Source: Alphaproteobacteria bacterium
GTDB lineage: Bacteria > Pseudomonadota > Alphaproteobacteria > Acetobacterales > Acetobacteraceae
DNA: 33,821 nucleotides
NCBI GenBank assembly: GCA_026400815.1
Contig: JAPLOI010000005.1
Location: 1 to 33,821, forward strand
Direction: 5' to 3'
Within the stretch, counting starts at the first letter, position 1. Each line of letters starts with the position of its first letter. Below the pieces are notes generated by a model. It saw only the letters and a program-made list of their open reading frames with translations. It was not told the origin of the DNA and ran no database searches. Shown piece by piece: positions 32,201 to 33,821 of the stretch. The position numbers and the translations under genes are program-made.

Positions 32201-33607
32201 ATGGCGCAGCAGTACGACTACGACCTGGCGGTGATCGGCTCGGGCCCGGCGGGGCAGCGGGCGGCGATCCAGGCGGCGAAGCTGGGGCGGCGGGTGATGG
32301 TGATCGAGCGGCATGACGTGGTTGGCGGGGTGTGCATCAACACCGGCACCATCCCGAGCAAGACGCTGCGCGAGGCGGTGCTGCATCTTTCCGGCCACCG
32401 CGAGCGCGGGGTGTATGGCGCTTCCTATGCGGTGAAGCGGAACATCACCATGGCGGATCTGCATTTCCGCACCGGGCATGTGGTGCGACACGAGATCGAT
32501 GTGATCCGCCACCAGCTGATGCGCAACCGGGTGGACATGGTGGCGGGCACGGCGCGGTTCGCCGATGCGCACACGCTGCACGTGGCGCGCGGCGACGGGC
32601 ATGGGCACGAGCAGGTTTCGGCCGAGAAGATCGTGATCGCGGTCGGCACGGAAGCGACGCGCAGTGCCACGATCCCGTTCGACGGGCAGAGCGTGCTGAT
32701 CAGCGACGATATCCTGGACCTCAAGGAAATGCCGCGGACATTGGCGGTGATCGGGGCCGGGGTAATCGGCATCGAATACGCCACCATGTTCGCGACCCTG
32801 GGGGTGCGGGTGACGCTGGTGGACAAGCGCGACCGGCTGCTGCCGTTCATCGACCGGGAGATCACCGACAACCTCGCCTACCACATGCAGCACAACTGGA
32901 TCACGCTGCGGCTGGGCGAGGAGGTGCGGAGCATCGAGACGGTGGAGGAGGCGCGCGGGACGCGGGTGCGGATCACGCTGGCTTCCGGCAAGCAGGTGGT
33001 GAGCGAGAAGGCGCTGTATTCCATCGGGCGCACCGGGGCGACGCGGGAGCTGGACCTGGCGGCGGCGGGGCTACAGCCGGATTCGCGCGGGCGGCTGGCG
33101 GTGAACGAGACGTACCAGACCTCGCAGCCGCATATCTATGCGGTGGGGGATGTGATCGGGTTTCCCTCGCTCGCCTCCACCTCCATGGAGCAGGGGCGGA
33201 TGGCGGCGTGCCATGCCTTCGGCGTGACGGCGGACAGCATGGCAGGGCTGTTTCCCTACGGCATCTACACCATCCCCGAGATCTCCACCGTCGGGCGCAA
33301 CGAGGAAGAACTGACGGCGGCCGGCGTGCCCTATGAGATCGGCAAGGCGAACTACAAGGAAATCGCGCGCGGGCAGATCCTGGGGGACAATGCCGGGCTG
33401 CTGAAGCTGATCTTCCACCGCGAGACGCGGGCGCTGCTGGGGGTGCATATCATCGGCGAAGGGGCGAGCGAGCTGGTGCATATCGGCCAGGCAGTGCTGG
33501 CGCATGGCGGGTCGGTCGATTACTTCGTGGACAATGTGTTCAACTATCCGACGCTGGCGGAAGCCTATAAGACGGCGGCGTTTGATGGGATTAATCGACT
33601 GGGATAA
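32201..33607 (+). CDS. sthA: Soluble (Si-specific) NAD(P)+ transhydrogenase
   Basis: A 468-residue flavoprotein that transfers hydride between NADPH and NAD+, usually to unload excess NADPH. The FAD motif is GSGPAG at 13-18, and the second Rossmann motif is IGAGVIGIEYA near 186. At the place of the redox disulphide the sequence reads GGVCINTGTIPSKTLREA, with Cys45 kept but the second cysteine replaced by Thr50; this is the mark that separates the transhydrogenase from lipoamide dehydrogenase and related enzymes. IYAVGDVIGFPSLAS (FAD) is present. The length matches SthA. The stop TAA is followed directly by an insertion sequence, which does not alter the coding region. Confidence 0.94.
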   Translation: MAQQYDYDLAVIGSGPAGQRAAIQAAKLGRRVMVIERHDVVGGVCINTGTIPSKTLREAVLHLSGHRERGVYGASYAVKRNITMADLHFRTGHVVRHEIDVIRHQLMRNRVDMVAGTARFADAHTLHVARGDGHGHEQVSAEKIVIAVGTEATRSATIPFDGQSVLISDDILDLKEMPRTLAVIGAGVIGIEYATMFATLGVRVTLVDKRDRLLPFIDREITDNLAYHMQHNWITLRLGEEVRSIETVEEARGTRVRITLASGKQVVSEKALYSIGRTGATRELDLAAAGLQPDSRGRLAVNETYQTSQPHIYAVGDVIGFPSLASTSMEQGRMAACHAFGVTADSMAGLFPYGIYTIPEISTVGRNEEELTAAGVPYEIGKANYKEIARGQILGDNAGLLKLIFHRETRALLGVHIIGEGASELVHIGQAVLAHGGSVDYFVDNVFNYPTLAEAYKTAAFDGINRLG

Positions 33608-33821
33608 GAGCCCATCCGGAAAGAAGTTGAATCGCCTGAATCGGATGTGATTCCCTGCCCGTTGGGACGATTCGTGGGGGCGAGGGATGGCATGGACAGC
33701 GGAACATCGACGCGCGGCGGATCGGCGTGGGCTGCGCTACCCGTCTGACCTGACGGATGCCGAATGGGCGCTTGTGGCGCCACTGATCCGTCCGGCAAAG
33801 CGCGGTGGCCGGCGACGCAGC
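33608..33821 (+). mobile_element. IS5-family (IS1031-like) insertion sequence, left part, cut by the window end
   Basis: The element seems to begin with GAGCCCATCCGGAAA at 33608, a terminal inverted repeat of IS5-family type, directly after TAA, which is both the sthA stop codon and a suitable TNA target triplet for the IS1031 group. Its transposase gene starts 79 bases further in. The right end and the second target copy lie outside the window, so borders are partly inferred. Confidence 0.75.
33687..33821 (+). CDS. IS5-family transposase, N-terminal fragment (partial)
   Basis: The first 45 codons of a DDE transposase, starting MAWTAEHRRAADRRGLRYP and continuing SDLTDAEWALVAPLIRPAK then RGGRRRS. 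The SDLTDAEW block and the following basic RGGRRR stretch are the hallmark N-terminus of the IS1031/IS427 groups of the IS5 family. The start is ATG at 33687; the frame remains open at the window end, so catalytic residues are not visible. I cannot say whether the element is intact or uses a frameshift. Confidence 0.88.
   Translation, partial: MAWTAEHRRAADRRGLRYPSDLTDAEWALVAPLIRPAKRGGRRRS

Noticed and set aside
33565-33798. 77-codon minus-strand ORF across the sthA end and the insertion sequence
   Set aside because: It spans the junction of two unrelated units and opposes a clear transposase start.

Overview
The window is high-GC bacterial DNA (G or C in most third codon positions) with short AT-rich inserts. 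Gene types and sequence style fit an alphaproteobacterium, most likely Acetobacteraceae. Pointers are a Zur-type operator (GTTATA-N-TATAAC), several orphan substrate-binding proteins with Sec or Tat signals, DUF1800/DUF1501 and SPFH/NfeD pairs, and an IS5-family (IS1031-like) element. Genus cannot be fixed from sequence alone. No tRNA, rRNA, CRISPR array or prophage is visible.

Layout. 1-681: an AT-rich patch with one orphan small ORF, then a leader. 682-2529: a GAF-GGDEF-EAL cyclic-di-GMP protein. 2675-6963 (minus): a tight four-gene run, transcribed as NDP-sugar epimerase, DegT aminotransferase, D-carbamoylase-type amidohydrolase, FAH-family enzyme. 7028-10109 (minus): a zinc-uptake operon of small membrane peptide, ATPase, ABC-3 permease, RidA-like protein and K+-channel-like protein, headed by a Zur box at 10132-10144. 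10193-12536 (plus): DUF445 and a luciferase-like oxidoreductase. 12660-13712: a small membrane protein and an AT-rich DUF4145 gene. 13814-17309 (minus): an orphan family-5 binding protein, then a stomatin/NfeD pair. 17369-18499: alcohol dehydrogenase; 18503-19147: CPBP protease (minus). 19310-21567: a Tat-type binding protein overlapping a secreted trypsin-like protease. 21657-24046 (minus): a hypothetical, an isonitrile-hydratase-like protein and a MazEF-type toxin-antitoxin pair. 24292-26376 (minus): elongation factor G, alone. 26637-29128: DUF1800-DUF1501. 29117-32090: nicotinamidase (minus), M20 carbamoylase-type hydrolase and a PRISE-like reductase. 32201-33607: soluble transhydrogenase, with an IS beginning directly after its stop codon.

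Most striking are: (i) a repeat family made of A/T-rich hairpins, in two full copies (2548-2670 and, inverted, 12538-12659) and one partial copy (about 23085-23149), where the full copies sit between convergent genes like bidirectional terminators; (ii) the Zur-controlled operon that starts with an overlooked 37-residue membrane peptide and continues into RidA and channel genes; (iii) a perfect hairpin burying the ribosome-binding site of the carbamoylase gene; and (iv) a gene-free, strongly structured 90-nt stretch at 23256-23340. I did not identify a complete new defence or biosynthetic system. These are the places I would look first.
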